A stretch of DNA of 64,000 nt from CAXMMR01 sp963692975. Lineage in GTDB: Bacteria > Pseudomonadota > Alphaproteobacteria > Acetobacterales > Acetobacteraceae. The stretch spans positions 124,001 through 188,000 of the forward strand of contig CAXMMR010000037.1 in the NCBI GenBank assembly GCA_963692975.2. Direction: 5' to 3'. Every line of letters begins with the position of its first letter. The stretch's first letter is position 1. The translations under genes and the position numbers were made by a program. Shown one piece after another: positions 1 to 7,843 of this stretch. The notes beneath the pieces are model-generated. The model had not been told where the DNA came from. It saw only the letters and a program-made list of their open reading frames with translations, and did not search any database.

Positions 1-1433
1 CTTCGCCCCCCCGCGGCATCGTCCTCTCCGGCGGCCCCGCCTCGGTTGCCGACCCAGGCTCACCCCGCGCCCCCCAGATCGTCTTCGACCTGCAAATCCC
101 CCTGCTCGGCATCTGCTACGGCCAGATGACCCTCTGCGCCCAGCTCGGCGGCGCCGTCGAAGGCAGCCACCACCGCGAGTTCGGCCCCGCCCGCCTCGCC
201 GTCCTCGCCCCCTGCGCCCTGCTGCCCTCGGGGCCGGCATCCGGCTGGTCCCCCGGCGACCACCAGCCCGTCTGGATGAGCCATGGCGACCGCATCACCG
301 CCGCCCCGCCCGGCTTCACCACCGTCGCCGCCTCCGAAGGCGCCCCGTACGCCATCATCGCCGACGATGCCCGCCGCTATTACGGCCTGATGTTCCACCC
401 CGAGGTCGTCCACACCCCGCACGGCGCCGAGCTCCTCCGCCGCTTCTCCCACGCCGTCTGCGGCTGCCGCGGCGCCTGGACCATGGCCGCCTTCCGCGCC
501 GCCGAGATCGAGCGCATCCGCGCCAAAGTCGGCGCCGGCCGCGTCATCTGCGGCCTCTCCGGCGGCGTCGACAGCTCCGTCGCCGCCACCCTCATCCACG
601 AGGCCATCGGCCCCCAGCTCACCTGCATCTTCGTCGACCACGGCCTGCTCCGTGAAGGCGAAGCCGAGCAAGTCGACCACACCTTCCGCGACCTCCTCGC
701 CACCCCGCTGATCCACCGCGACGCGTCCGCCCTCTTCCTCGAGGCGCTCGCCGGCATCACCGACCCCGAGCAAAAACGCAAAACCATCGGCCGCCTCTTC
801 ATCGAGGTCTTCGAGGCCGAAGCAGCGAGCCTCGGCGGCGCCGACTTCCTCGCCCAGGGCACGCTCTATCCGGACGTCATCGAGAGCGTCAGCCCCACCG
901 GCGGCCCCTCCGTCACCATCAAGTCCCACCACAACGTCGGCGGCCTCCCCGCCCACATGCGCCTGAAACTCGTCGAACCCCTACGCGAACTCTTCAAGGA
1001 CGAAGTCCGCATCCTCGGCCGCGAGCTCGGCCTCCCCGAAGCCGTCATCGCCCGCCACCCCTTCCCCGGCCCTGGCCTCGCCATCCGCATCCCCGGCGCC
1101 ATCACCCCCGAAAAACTCGCCATCCTCCGCCGCGCCGACGCCATCTACCTCGAAGAAATCCGCGCCGCCGGCCTCTACGACGCCATCTGGCAAGCCTTCG
1201 CCGTCCTCCTCCCCGTCAAAACCGTCGGCGTCATGGGCGACAGCCGCACCTACGACCACGTCTGTGCCCTCCGCGCCGTCACCAGCACCGACGGCATGAC
1301 CGCCGACATCTACCCCTTCGAAATGAGCTTCCTCCAGCGCGTCTCCGCCCGCATCGTCAACGAAGTCCCCGGCATCAACCGCGTCTGCTACGACATCACC
1401 AGCAAACCACCTGGCACGATCGAGTGGGAGTAG
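1..1433 (+). CDS. guaA: GMP synthase (glutamine-hydrolysing), 5' end missing
   Basis: GuaA converts XMP, glutamine and ATP to GMP in the cytoplasm, the last step of guanine nucleotide synthesis. The frame is open from base 3, so the start lies outside the window. In order one sees the class I amidotransferase domain with the nucleophile elbow GICYGQM (Cys near base 113) and the FHPEV triad segment near base 390, then the ATP pyrophosphatase P-loop SGGVDSSV near base 558, then the C-terminal dimerisation domain ending in the family signature TSKPPGTIEWE and a TAG stop. About 477 residues are present, close to a full protein lacking only the first tens of residues. Its 3' end adjoins a low-GC accessory block; guaA 3' ends are documented integration sites for genomic islands, but no integrase is seen here. 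Confidence 0.97.
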   Translation, partial: SPPRGIVLSGGPASVADPGSPRAPQIVFDLQIPLLGICYGQMTLCAQLGGAVEGSHHREFGPARLAVLAPCALLPSGPASGWSPGDHQPVWMSHGDRITAAPPGFTTVAASEGAPYAIIADDARRYYGLMFHPEVVHTPHGAELLRRFSHAVCGCRGAWTMAAFRAAEIERIRAKVGAGRVICGLSGGVDSSVAATLIHEAIGPQLTCIFVDHGLLREGEAEQVDHTFRDLLATPLIHRDASALFLEALAGITDPEQKRKTIGRLFIEVFEAEAASLGGADFLAQGTLYPDVIESVSPTGGPSVTIKSHHNVGGLPAHMRLKLVEPLRELFKDEVRILGRELGLPEAVIARHPFPGPGLAIRIPGAITPEKLAILRRADAIYLEEIRAAGLYDAIWQAFAVLLPVKTVGVMGDSRTYDHVCALRAVTSTDGMTADIYPFEMSFLQRVSARIVNEVPGINRVCYDITSKPPGTIEWE

Positions 1434-1460
1434 GTAAGGGAAGAACGGCAAGCGGCAGAA

Positions 1461-1542
1461 AGGCCAGGACGCTGTCCTGGACCTGCCAAGGGCCGCAAGG
1501 CCCTTGGATCCCGACAAGATTGATGCTTTGCAGGCTGCAAAG
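1461..1542. repeat. Triple-hairpin intergenic repeat / terminator after guaA
   Basis: Three consecutive hairpins follow guaA: CCAGGAC-gct-GTCCTGG (1464-1480), CCAAGGGCC-gcaa-GGCCCTTGG (1486-1507) and CTTTGCA-ggc-TGCAAAG (1526-1542). The architecture matches the other dispersed hairpin pairs in this window (52.99, 54.79, 57.69, 57.82 and 60.6 kb), although the stem sequences differ. It probably ends transcripts from both guaA and the convergent RT gene. Confidence 0.6.
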
Positions 1543-1544
1543 TA

Positions 1545-2879
1545 TTAAAGATCCCTGATGTCTCGCCGTTTAAACTTAAGTACTTTCTTCAATACTCGCT
1601 GATGGCGTCCAATTTGCGCTTTGATGATTGATTTCCCCCCAATCTGCTGTTCTGACCGCCGCGCGTAGCCGGTTATGAATGTATCTACGCCAAGATGTGT
1701 GTAACCCGCGTTTAGTTCGCGCTTGTAAAGCTGCAGACGTCCACCCCTCTCTGTTATGATCTCTGGCCTGCATCTAAACTTTGCCCACGCCGCGGCTCGG
1801 ACCATCCGACTGTAATATCGCCCGATTGTGCCGGGTCTCAACGCTCGGTTACGTCCATCGAACGTGAATCCAAGATATTGGAGAGGAGCGCCTTTCACAC
1901 GGGCAGAACCACCACTAAAACTTACGCGCGAAGTCTTAGCGATAGACAGAGCTAAACTCCGCGTTTTATATTGCAATTCTAATAGTAATCGTTTTTCAAT
2001 CTGTAGGGCGTGACACGGTTTAGACACAATCAATATGTCATCTGAGTACCGCCGGTAAATTCCGCCTAGACTCTCTACTAGCTTATTAATGACTGCATCA
2101 AACTCAATCATGGCAATGTTAGCCGCGACTGCGGAGATCGGCGAACCTTGCGGTATCCCGATGGTGCGAGGTGAACCTAGTAGCGATGAGTGTGTGTGAT
2201 TGTTTCCACAGATTTTGTCTCGAAATTCCCGTGGCGTACAAAGTGGCTTCGGCAAATGAGCCATAGACTTTCGAGAGGGATAGCCAAGCCGTTCAATACA
2301 AGCATCCAAACTAATGAATGGGGTCCTTGTTAGCGCTTTAAATACTTTGAAGTGGTCTAACGGAAGGGTCGACGAACCTAAGACTTTTATCCAATTCATT
2401 TTTAAAACAACATGGTTAATGTTGTCGAAAAATGACTTAATGTCAAAACACTGGACGACACATTGGCCGAACGCCTGAATTACATCAAAGGTCTCATGCG
2501 CAATTGAGATATTAGACATTTTTGGCCTATAGCCAACTACCGCAGCATTTAAACCGTATTTACTTATATAAGTCTCGTAGTATGCATTTAGAATTGACGC
2601 ATAATATGCAAAAATATAGCTATCTTTATTAGCCGCATATGCCAGCAGACGTTTTTTAACCTTTGCCCGAGGCTTACCGTTCGCTCCAACTCTGAAGCGA
2701 CGCTCGATTTTCATAAAGGAAAGAAACGGAAGGAAGTGATGAGATGCGACGGCCGCCTTATCTATCACCAATGCTTCGGCAGCGGTGCGCGACAGCGGCA
2801 AATCAAAATGATACCTACACCCAGACTTGTACCATCCGTCTTTACTTTTGGATGTCCGAATAGCTCTTCGTTTTAACAT
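1545..2879 (-). CDS. Stand-alone reverse transcriptase, UG/DRT defence type (DRT2-like)
   Basis: A 444-residue protein with a complete RT palm: motif A CFDIKSFFDNINH (144-156, catalytic D146), motif B GIPQGSPISAVAANI (241-255), motif C YSDD (278-281) and a YLGF motif (335-338). There is no maturase/HNH extension as in group II introns and no VTG/NAxxH signature of retron RTs. The size and the N-terminal block (HFDLPLS ... RLLAYAANKDSYIFAYYASILNAYYE) are most like the unknown-group defence RTs, in my judgement closest to DRT2. DRT2 enzymes copy an upstream ncRNA into concatemeric cDNA that encodes a protective toxic protein; the upstream 455 bp here is non-coding and strongly folded, which fits. 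The start ATG at 2879 has TAAGG six bases upstream. Base composition is clearly lower in GC than its neighbours, indicating transfer. RT identity is certain; the DRT2 subtype is inference. Confidence 0.85.
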   Translation of the reverse strand: MLKRRAIRTSKSKDGWYKSGCRYHFDLPLSRTAAEALVIDKAAVASHHFLPFLSFMKIERRFRVGANGKPRAKVKKRLLAYAANKDSYIFAYYASILNAYYETYISKYGLNAAVVGYRPKMSNISIAHETFDVIQAFGQCVVQCFDIKSFFDNINHVVLKMNWIKVLGSSTLPLDHFKVFKALTRTPFISLDACIERLGYPSRKSMAHLPKPLCTPREFRDKICGNNHTHSSLLGSPRTIGIPQGSPISAVAANIAMIEFDAVINKLVESLGGIYRRYSDDILIVSKPCHALQIEKRLLLELQYKTRSLALSIAKTSRVSFSGGSARVKGAPLQYLGFTFDGRNRALRPGTIGRYYSRMVRAAAWAKFRCRPEIITERGGRLQLYKRELNAGYTHLGVDTFITGYARRSEQQIGGKSIIKAQIGRHQRVLKKVLKFKRRDIRDL

Positions 2880-2880
2880 C

Positions 2881-3335
2881 TATACCTTAGGCAAGTCCGA
2901 AGGAGCGGGGATGCGTGGGTACCCCACAGCGCCGCAACTCATCGCTAGAAGCATTGACTGACCTACCAGTGTTGGTAGAGCCCCTCCGGATACTCGTTGC
3001 GCTATCGGGTGTTCACGCACCGTCGACAGATCGGTAAATCCCTTTCCGTTACCTTACTCCGCCGCCAAGCCTCAGTTGACTTTCCCGCTGTCTTAGCTTG
3101 GCGGTTACCACGTATACCTACGAGTCGTGTTACGCTGAGCAGCCCCATAAGGAGCGTCCCTGATGTCTAGTCTGATTACCTGGCTGGTTCATCGCTTACT
3201 TGCGCTTGCGCTTTGCTTCGCCTTTCGATCAGCCCTTTACATCATCTACGAAAACCCCACACCGCTAGTCCTGATGCATGTACGACAGTACTAGGACGAG
3301 AGCCGATCTAAATGCAAGAGATTTGTCTCGTTAGA
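2881..3335 (-). ncRNA. Putative structured ncRNA region upstream of the RT
   Basis: 455 bp with no convincing protein gene, on the RT's coding strand directly upstream of its start. It contains several stems: CCGCCAAGC (3062-3070) with GCTTGGCGG (3096-3104), a perfect 9-bp stem; CTACCA-gtgt-TGGTAG (2963-2978); GTGGG-tac-CCCAC (2915-2927); and GGTAA (3033-3037) with TTACC (3049-3053). DRT2-type RTs use a structured ncRNA in exactly this position as template. A 48-codon ATG frame runs from 3148 to 3002 on the minus strand with no recognisable product. Group II intron domain V was looked for downstream of the RT and not seen. The boundaries are only those of the gene-free interval. Confidence 0.5.
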
Positions 3336-4244
3336 CTAAACAGGCGGTGAGCAATCAACGAGGCCGACGTAATCTCCATCTTGCCGCCTGATCCTAATCA
3401 CCACTTGGTCTAAAACGCATGCCTCGCGTGCGACAGCCCGGTTCATCAAACACCTTGGCAAGAGCTCAGGCACCTCTTTGCCGCCTTTCCTCCAGGCGGA
3501 TGGACTATGTGGTTTCGTCCCTCGTCGTCTCACCAAGCTGTCCGAGCAGACGACATGCAGCACGCTATGATCGGTGTCGAGACGGTCTCGCGGCGCGTGA
3601 TCGTAGCGGCAACAGGGATCAGCAAGCTCCACAAACGCCTGGTTGGCGAAGGCGTGATCGATTCGAAAGCCGTTTCGTCGCGCCGAGCACCAGCTCCACT
3701 CACGCGCCTCGTCGCCGTTGGATCGTCGCCATAAGTCTTGAAGACCGTGGTGAGATAACAAGCCGTCGAACTCGGTGGCGCAGTGGAAACGCGCACCCAG
3801 CACGTCCTTGTCGACAACCTGGTTGCCCGTGTTGAGATCACCCATTAGAGCAAATGGCACGTCGGCATGGGCGCTAGCAATCTCGCAGCAGCGCTTAAAG
3901 AACGGCCGCTTCGCGTCGCCTTGCGGGAAGTAGCAGGCGAGTAGACCGAAGTTCGCAAACTCCGCCTGCAACAGCACACCGGCGCCGGCCTCCGTCGGAC
4001 GCCTGCTCGTGACGCCGAAGCGCTGTTTTGCGGCGACAAACACCCCGTTGGCCGTTCCCCCATCGGTTAGGCTGGCATGATGCAGGCCTTGCTCGTCCGC
4101 CCAGGCGGCAATGCGCCGACCGCACAAGCCCTGCCGCCACTCGGTCAGCACGATCAGCGTCGAGCCGCTTCGTTCCAGGTAATCGAGCAGCCGCTCGACC
4201 CGTGATCCACCTCCCGATCGGATGTTCAAGGCCGTCACGATCAT
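3336..4244 (-). CDS. Endonuclease/exonuclease/phosphatase family protein
   Basis: A metal-dependent phosphodiesterase fold of the DNase I/ExoIII superfamily. Counting from the ATG at 4244, the visible residues are N7 in TALNIRS, E35 in VLTEW, GDLNTG (135-140), RIDH (194-197) and TDH (224-226), which together form the usual metal and catalytic set. An upstream GTG at 4283 would add 13 poorly conserved residues; MIVTALNIRS is the typical family start. The last 60 or so residues after the catalytic DH are basic and unconserved and may be read-through into flanking DNA. It lies upstream of the RT region on the same strand and has lower GC than the core genome. Whether it is part of the RT system or an unrelated passenger is not shown by sequence. 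Confidence 0.8.
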   Translation of the reverse strand: MIVTALNIRSGGGSRVERLLDYLERSGSTLIVLTEWRQGLCGRRIAAWADEQGLHHASLTDGGTANGVFVAAKQRFGVTSRRPTEAGAGVLLQAEFANFGLLACYFPQGDAKRPFFKRCCEIASAHADVPFALMGDLNTGNQVVDKDVLGARFHCATEFDGLLSHHGLQDLWRRSNGDEAREWSWCSARRNGFRIDHAFANQAFVELADPCCRYDHAPRDRLDTDHSVLHVVCSDSLVRRRGTKPHSPSAWRKGGKEVPELLPRCLMNRAVAREACVLDQVVIRIRRQDGDYVGLVDCSPPV

Positions 4245-4347
4245 CGTCTCACCCCGAGCAGAACACGGCGGCGCGCCCGACAAGACCGCGCCCTTGACCC
4301 TTACAAGACCCTCAGGCCTTGTAACCCTGAGTTGTAAGGAGTGGGCT

Positions 4348-5121
4348 GTGGCCGTGGCTATCGTTCTGGTCTTGCTGGTCGTCGGGCTCTACGCACTAAC
4401 CCGCTTCCGCCTCAATCAGGAATACCAGCGCGCCGCGATCTTCCGCGTCGGCCGCTCCGCCGGCGTCAAAGGCCCAGGCCTGTTCTGGCTCGTCCCCTTC
4501 GTCGACCGCGCCGTCCAGGTCGACATCCGCGTCATCGCCCTCGCCTTCCCCGCCCAGGAGATGGTCACCAGCGACGGCCTCACCCTGAAACTCAATTTCG
4601 TCGCCTGGTACAAGATCGTCGACGCCCAACGCGCCATCGTCGAAGTCAAGGACTGGCAGTTCTCCGTCCAGCAAGCCGCCGAAACCGCCATGCGCGACGT
4701 CGTCGGTCAGAAAACTCTTGAGGCCATCCTGCGCGGCCGGTCCGACATCAACACCGCCGTCCGCGACGTCCTCGCCACCGTCACGTCCACCTGGGGCGTC
4801 GAGGTCGAGCGCATCGAAATCAAGGACATCGACATTCCCGAAAACATGCAGCGCGCCATGGCCCGCGTCGCCGAGGCCGCGCGCGAAAAAGCCGCCCGGG
4901 TCATCAAGGCCGAAGGCGAGTTCGAGGCCGCCGAAAAGCTCCGCGAAGCCGCCGACCTCATCGCCGGCAGCCCCGGCGCCCTCGAGCTGCGACGCCTGCA
5001 AACCATCGCCGAAGTCGGTGTCGAGAAAAACTCCGTCATCGTCATGGCCCTGCCGATGGAAGCCATGGGCAGCACCGGAGCCCTGACCGCCGCGGCCATC
5101 CAACGCGTCGGCAACAGCTGA
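4348..5121 (+). CDS. SPFH/band-7 slipin (stomatin-like) membrane protein
   Basis: A 257-residue bacterial slipin. The GTG at 4348 is chosen because AAGGAG lies six bases upstream (4336-4341); a longer frame upstream overlaps the divergent nuclease gene. A single N-terminal membrane helix is followed at once by the SPFH domain (EYQRAAIFRVGR, then GPGLFWLVPFVDR) and a charged Ala/Glu/Lys-rich coiled-coil (AREKAARVIKAEGEFEAAEKL), the order typical of stomatin family proteins, which oligomerise in lipid microdomains. The usual partner, an NfeD-like protease gene, is not adjacent. It is divergent from the endonuclease-like gene and marks the return to high-GC sequence. Confidence 0.9.
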   Translation: MAVAIVLVLLVVGLYALTRFRLNQEYQRAAIFRVGRSAGVKGPGLFWLVPFVDRAVQVDIRVIALAFPAQEMVTSDGLTLKLNFVAWYKIVDAQRAIVEVKDWQFSVQQAAETAMRDVVGQKTLEAILRGRSDINTAVRDVLATVTSTWGVEVERIEIKDIDIPENMQRAMARVAEAAREKAARVIKAEGEFEAAEKLREAADLIAGSPGALELRRLQTIAEVGVEKNSVIVMALPMEAMGSTGALTAAAIQRVGNS

Positions 5122-5131
5122 ACCGACGGCA

Positions 5132-5552
5132 TCACCGCTCCGCCTGATACTCCGCCTCGCTCACCTGCTCCAACCAATCCACCGGCGAGCCGTCCTGCTT
5201 CTCCTGCACCGCGATGTGGCTCATCGCCGTCGTCGGCCCCGCCCCGTGCCAATGCTTCTCCCCCGGCCCGAACCACACCACGTCGCCCGGCCGGATCGTC
5301 TCCACCGCCCCGCCCTCCCGCGCCGCCCGCCCGCACCCCGCCGTCACGATCAGCGTCTGCCCCCAGCGGATGCGTGTGCCAGGCCGTCCGCGCCCCCGGC
5401 TCGAACGTCACCAGCGCCATCGCCACCCGCCCCGGCGCCGGCGCGTTGAACAACGGATCCACCCTCACCGCCCCGGTAAACCACGCCGCCGGCCCCACCC
5501 CCGACGCGTGCGACCCCGCCCGCTTGATCTCCATCGCCACCTCCGCCGCCAC
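5132..5552 (-). pseudogene. Cupin-domain protein, frameshifted copy
   Basis: The protein is near identical to the intact cupin at 47038-47442 but is split between two frames. Residues up to AWHTHPLG are in one frame and ITAGCGRAAREGG onward in another. The break coincides with a run of five C at 5360-5364 where the intact copy has four, a one-base insertion. The restored product is about 134 residues with the cupin metal motif HTHPLG and a downstream PGEKHWHGA segment. Starts are GTG 5552 or ATG 5534; the paralogue supports the ATG. This is either a pseudogene of a duplicated cupin or a homopolymer error; the homopolymer location makes error a real possibility. Confidence 0.75.
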
Positions 5553-5607
5553 ACCCCATCGACACGCGCGTTACCCCACCCGCGAAGAGTGCCGCCGCCA
5601 CCATCCC

Positions 5608-5877
5608 CTACCAGGTCGCCACACCGGCCAGCGTCCGGCACTCCGCCACCGCACGCGGCCGCTCGGACCCGAAATCCGTCACCCAGCAATCGTTCAGCAC
5701 CGAGCAGTAGCAGGCCTGCAGTTGCAGGTCCGCCCGCGCCGCGTTCAGCGCCGCATACAGAGTCGGTCCCGCCGCCGCCGTCAGCGTCACGTAGTCGACG
5801 CCGTCCCGCGCCGCCAAAACGCTCCCCGAGACGTTGGTATAGAACAACCCCTTCACCGCCGCCCCGCCCACCGGCAA
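5608..5877 (-). CDS. Small hypothetical protein
   Basis: An 89-residue frame with a balanced composition (Tyr, Thr, Asn and Cys rather than the Arg/Pro-rich shadows around it), containing GLFYTNVSGSVLAARDG and QLQACYCSVLNDCWVTDFG. No family is recognised. Four cysteines occur in the C-terminal half. It could be a complete short gene or the remainder of a longer one. It lies between the broken cupin and the broken GntR regulator, in a stretch with other signs of decay. Confidence 0.4.
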   Translation of the reverse strand: MPVGGAAVKGLFYTNVSGSVLAARDGVDYVTLTAAAGPTLYAALNAARADLQLQACYCSVLNDCWVTDFGSERPRAVAECRTLAGVATW

Positions 5878-5994
5878 CGCCGGCCCGCGGCACGCATGCA
5901 GCGCCCAGGTCTAGCCCTTGATGGCGCGGCCGAACCAGGCGAGCCATGTCGGTACGACCAGGCCTACGCCCTTGCCGCTTCGGGCGGGTTTGTC

Positions 5995-6704
5995 TCAGCG
6001 CCGCCCGAGCGCTTGCTCCGCGTCATCGAAATGCAATGACATCAACGACATCGCACGCGACACGTCCTTTGCCGCGATCGCCTCGAAGATCTCGACATGG
6101 TTGGTGTGCAAACGCCGGAGCTGCGACGCTTTGACCCGGCTCGCGAGGCCGGCGAGCATGGATCGCCGGAAAGCCTCCAGACAGGCCTCGACGAGCAGGA
6201 CGTGGAAGGGATTCGCGCAAGCCCGGGCGATCTGCAGGTGGAATTGCGCATCGAGGTCGGCGTAACGCGCGTGGTCGCCAAGGCACGCGCCCATGGACGC
6301 GATCGTCGCACCCATCCCGGCAGGATTTCGGGACGTCGCCGCTCCGCCGCCAGGCCGACCATCTGCAGCTCGATCCCCCGACGCAATTCCAGCACCTGCA
6401 GCGGCGTCGCCTGTCCGGTGCTGACGGCAAGCTCCAGCACGCTGCGCATCGGCAGCCCGAGCAGGCGTGCGACGCGCGGCTTGCGTCCCGGCGCCACGTC
6501 GAGCACGCCCAGAGCCGACAGGCCATTCCAGGCCTCCCGCACGACGGGACGGCTGACCTTCAGGTCGCGGCTGATCTCCACCTCACCCGGCAGCACGTCG
6601 CCGGGCCGCAACCGGTTCGCCGCGATATGCGCACGAATATACGCCGCGACCTGTTCGACCCGCGACAGCGGCTGACGCATCGAACGGAAATCGTCCGCCT
6701 CCAT
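5995..6704 (-). pseudogene. GntR-family regulator with FCD domain, frameshifted
   Basis: The N-terminal part (from 6704) is a GntR winged helix: LSRVEQVAAYIRAHIAANRLRPGD ... LPGEVEISRDLKVSRPVVREA. The frame then changes near 6315, and the rest of the FCD effector domain continues in another frame from MGATIASMGAC to HFDDAEQALG, ending at 5995. Joined, they give about 236 residues, the normal size of a FadR/FCD regulator. It is divergent from the sugar-acid genes starting at 6812, so it is probably their regulator. A single-base indel explains the break; real decay and sequencing error cannot be told apart here. Confidence 0.8.
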
Positions 6705-6733
6705 CGGCTCACCACTCTCCCGGCGTCACTTGT

Positions 6734-6754
6734 CTGACCTGTAAGATAGGTTAG
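6734..6754. promoter_or_regulatory. Candidate GntR operator in the divergent promoter
   Basis: An imperfect palindrome CTgACCT-N7-AGGTtAG lies between the divergent GntR-type gene and the 2-hydroxyacid dehydrogenase gene. FCD-type GntR proteins usually bind short palindromes in such intergenic regions. This is inferred from symmetry and position only. Confidence 0.4.
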
Positions 6755-6811
6755 GGTCGTTCGCAAGAACGTCGCCGGACACACTCGATCCGTCGTGAGG
6801 AAGGGCAGGAC

Positions 6812-7802
6812 ATGATCCCCAGACGCCTGGTCGTGACGGATCCCCGCTTTGACGGGTTCGCGCAGGAACGCGCCGTCGCGGAGCGCTTCGGTGCGGAGTT
6901 CCTGATGTGTGATTGCCGCGACGACGCCGGCGTCGTCGCGGCGCTCAAGGACGCCGATGTCGCGTTCGTCAACCTCGTCTCCGTCGGCGAGGCGGCGCTG
7001 TCCGGCATGCGGCCCGGCGGCGTCGTGATCCGCTACGGCATCGGCTACGACAATGTCGACCTCGACGCCGCGCGCCAGCTCGGCATCCGCGTCGCCAACA
7101 TCCCCGATTACGGCAGCAACACCGTCGCCGACCACGCGGCCGCCTGCATGCTGGCTCTGCTGCGCCGCCTGCCGACCTACAGCGCCGCCATCCGCCGCCA
7201 CGGCTGGATTGCACCCGATGTCGTAGGCTCCGCTGCCGGCGCTCGAGGACGTCACGGTCGGGCTGGTGGGCGCCGGCCGGATCGGCCTGCAGCTGGCGCG
7301 CCGGCTGCAGGCCTTCGGCATCCGCATCCTGGCCCATGACCCGTTCGCCGATCAGGCGGCGCTGGCATCGCTGAACATCACGCTGGTGACGCTCGACGAA
7401 CTTCTGGCCGAGAGCCACGGCGTCTCGCTGCATCTACCGGTCTCGACATCGACGCGACACATCATCGACCGTGCCGCCCTCGCCCGGCTGCGGCCGCGTG
7501 CCGTGGTGGTCAACACGGCGCGCGGGCCGCTGATCGACGAGCCGGCACTGATCGAGGCACTCGCCAGCGGCAGGCTCGCCGCGGCCGCACTCGACGTGTT
7601 CGACCCGGAACCGTTGTCGCCAAACTCGCCGCTCCGGGCCATGGAGAACGTCATCCTCACGCCGCATGCAGGCTTCTACTCAGACCGCAGCCTGCAGACC
7701 TTGCAGCGTATGGCCGCCGAGGAAGCCGCCCGGGCGCTCGAGGGTCAGACGCTGCGCTCCGAGATCACGTCGGGGCGCTCCGAGATCACATCGAGCCGCT
7801 GA
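6812..7802 (+). pseudogene. D-2-hydroxyacid dehydrogenase (NAD-dependent), frameshifted
   Basis: Frame one from ATG 6812 carries the N-terminal catalytic half (VIRYGIGYDNVDLDAARQLG, then IPDYGSNTVADHA). The NAD-binding half is in another frame with VGLVGAGRIGLQLARRL (GxGxxG), NTARGPLIDEPAL and LTPHAGFYS, whose His is the catalytic one. The junction is near 7228, where one base is missing or extra; the upstream frame ends GWIAPDVVG and the downstream frame resumes APLPALEDVTVG. Joined length is about 330 residues, normal for this family. It is the first gene of the sugar-acid operon and probably interconverts a 2-keto and a 2-hydroxy acid. The last codons contain a 21-bp duplication (RSEITS twice). 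Confidence 0.8.
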
Positions 7803-7843
7803 GCCACTCGGGCATTCTTGAGACGAAACGGGAGGGAAACAAA

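Noticed and set aside
1545..3335. Group II intron or retron
   Set aside because: The RT has no maturase or HNH region, no domain V-like hairpin follows it, and the retron VTG/NAxxH signatures are missing.
1424..4345. att duplication of the guaA 3' end
   Set aside because: Only a 7-bp GAGTGGG match recurs at 4339; too short to claim an attachment site, and there is no integrase.
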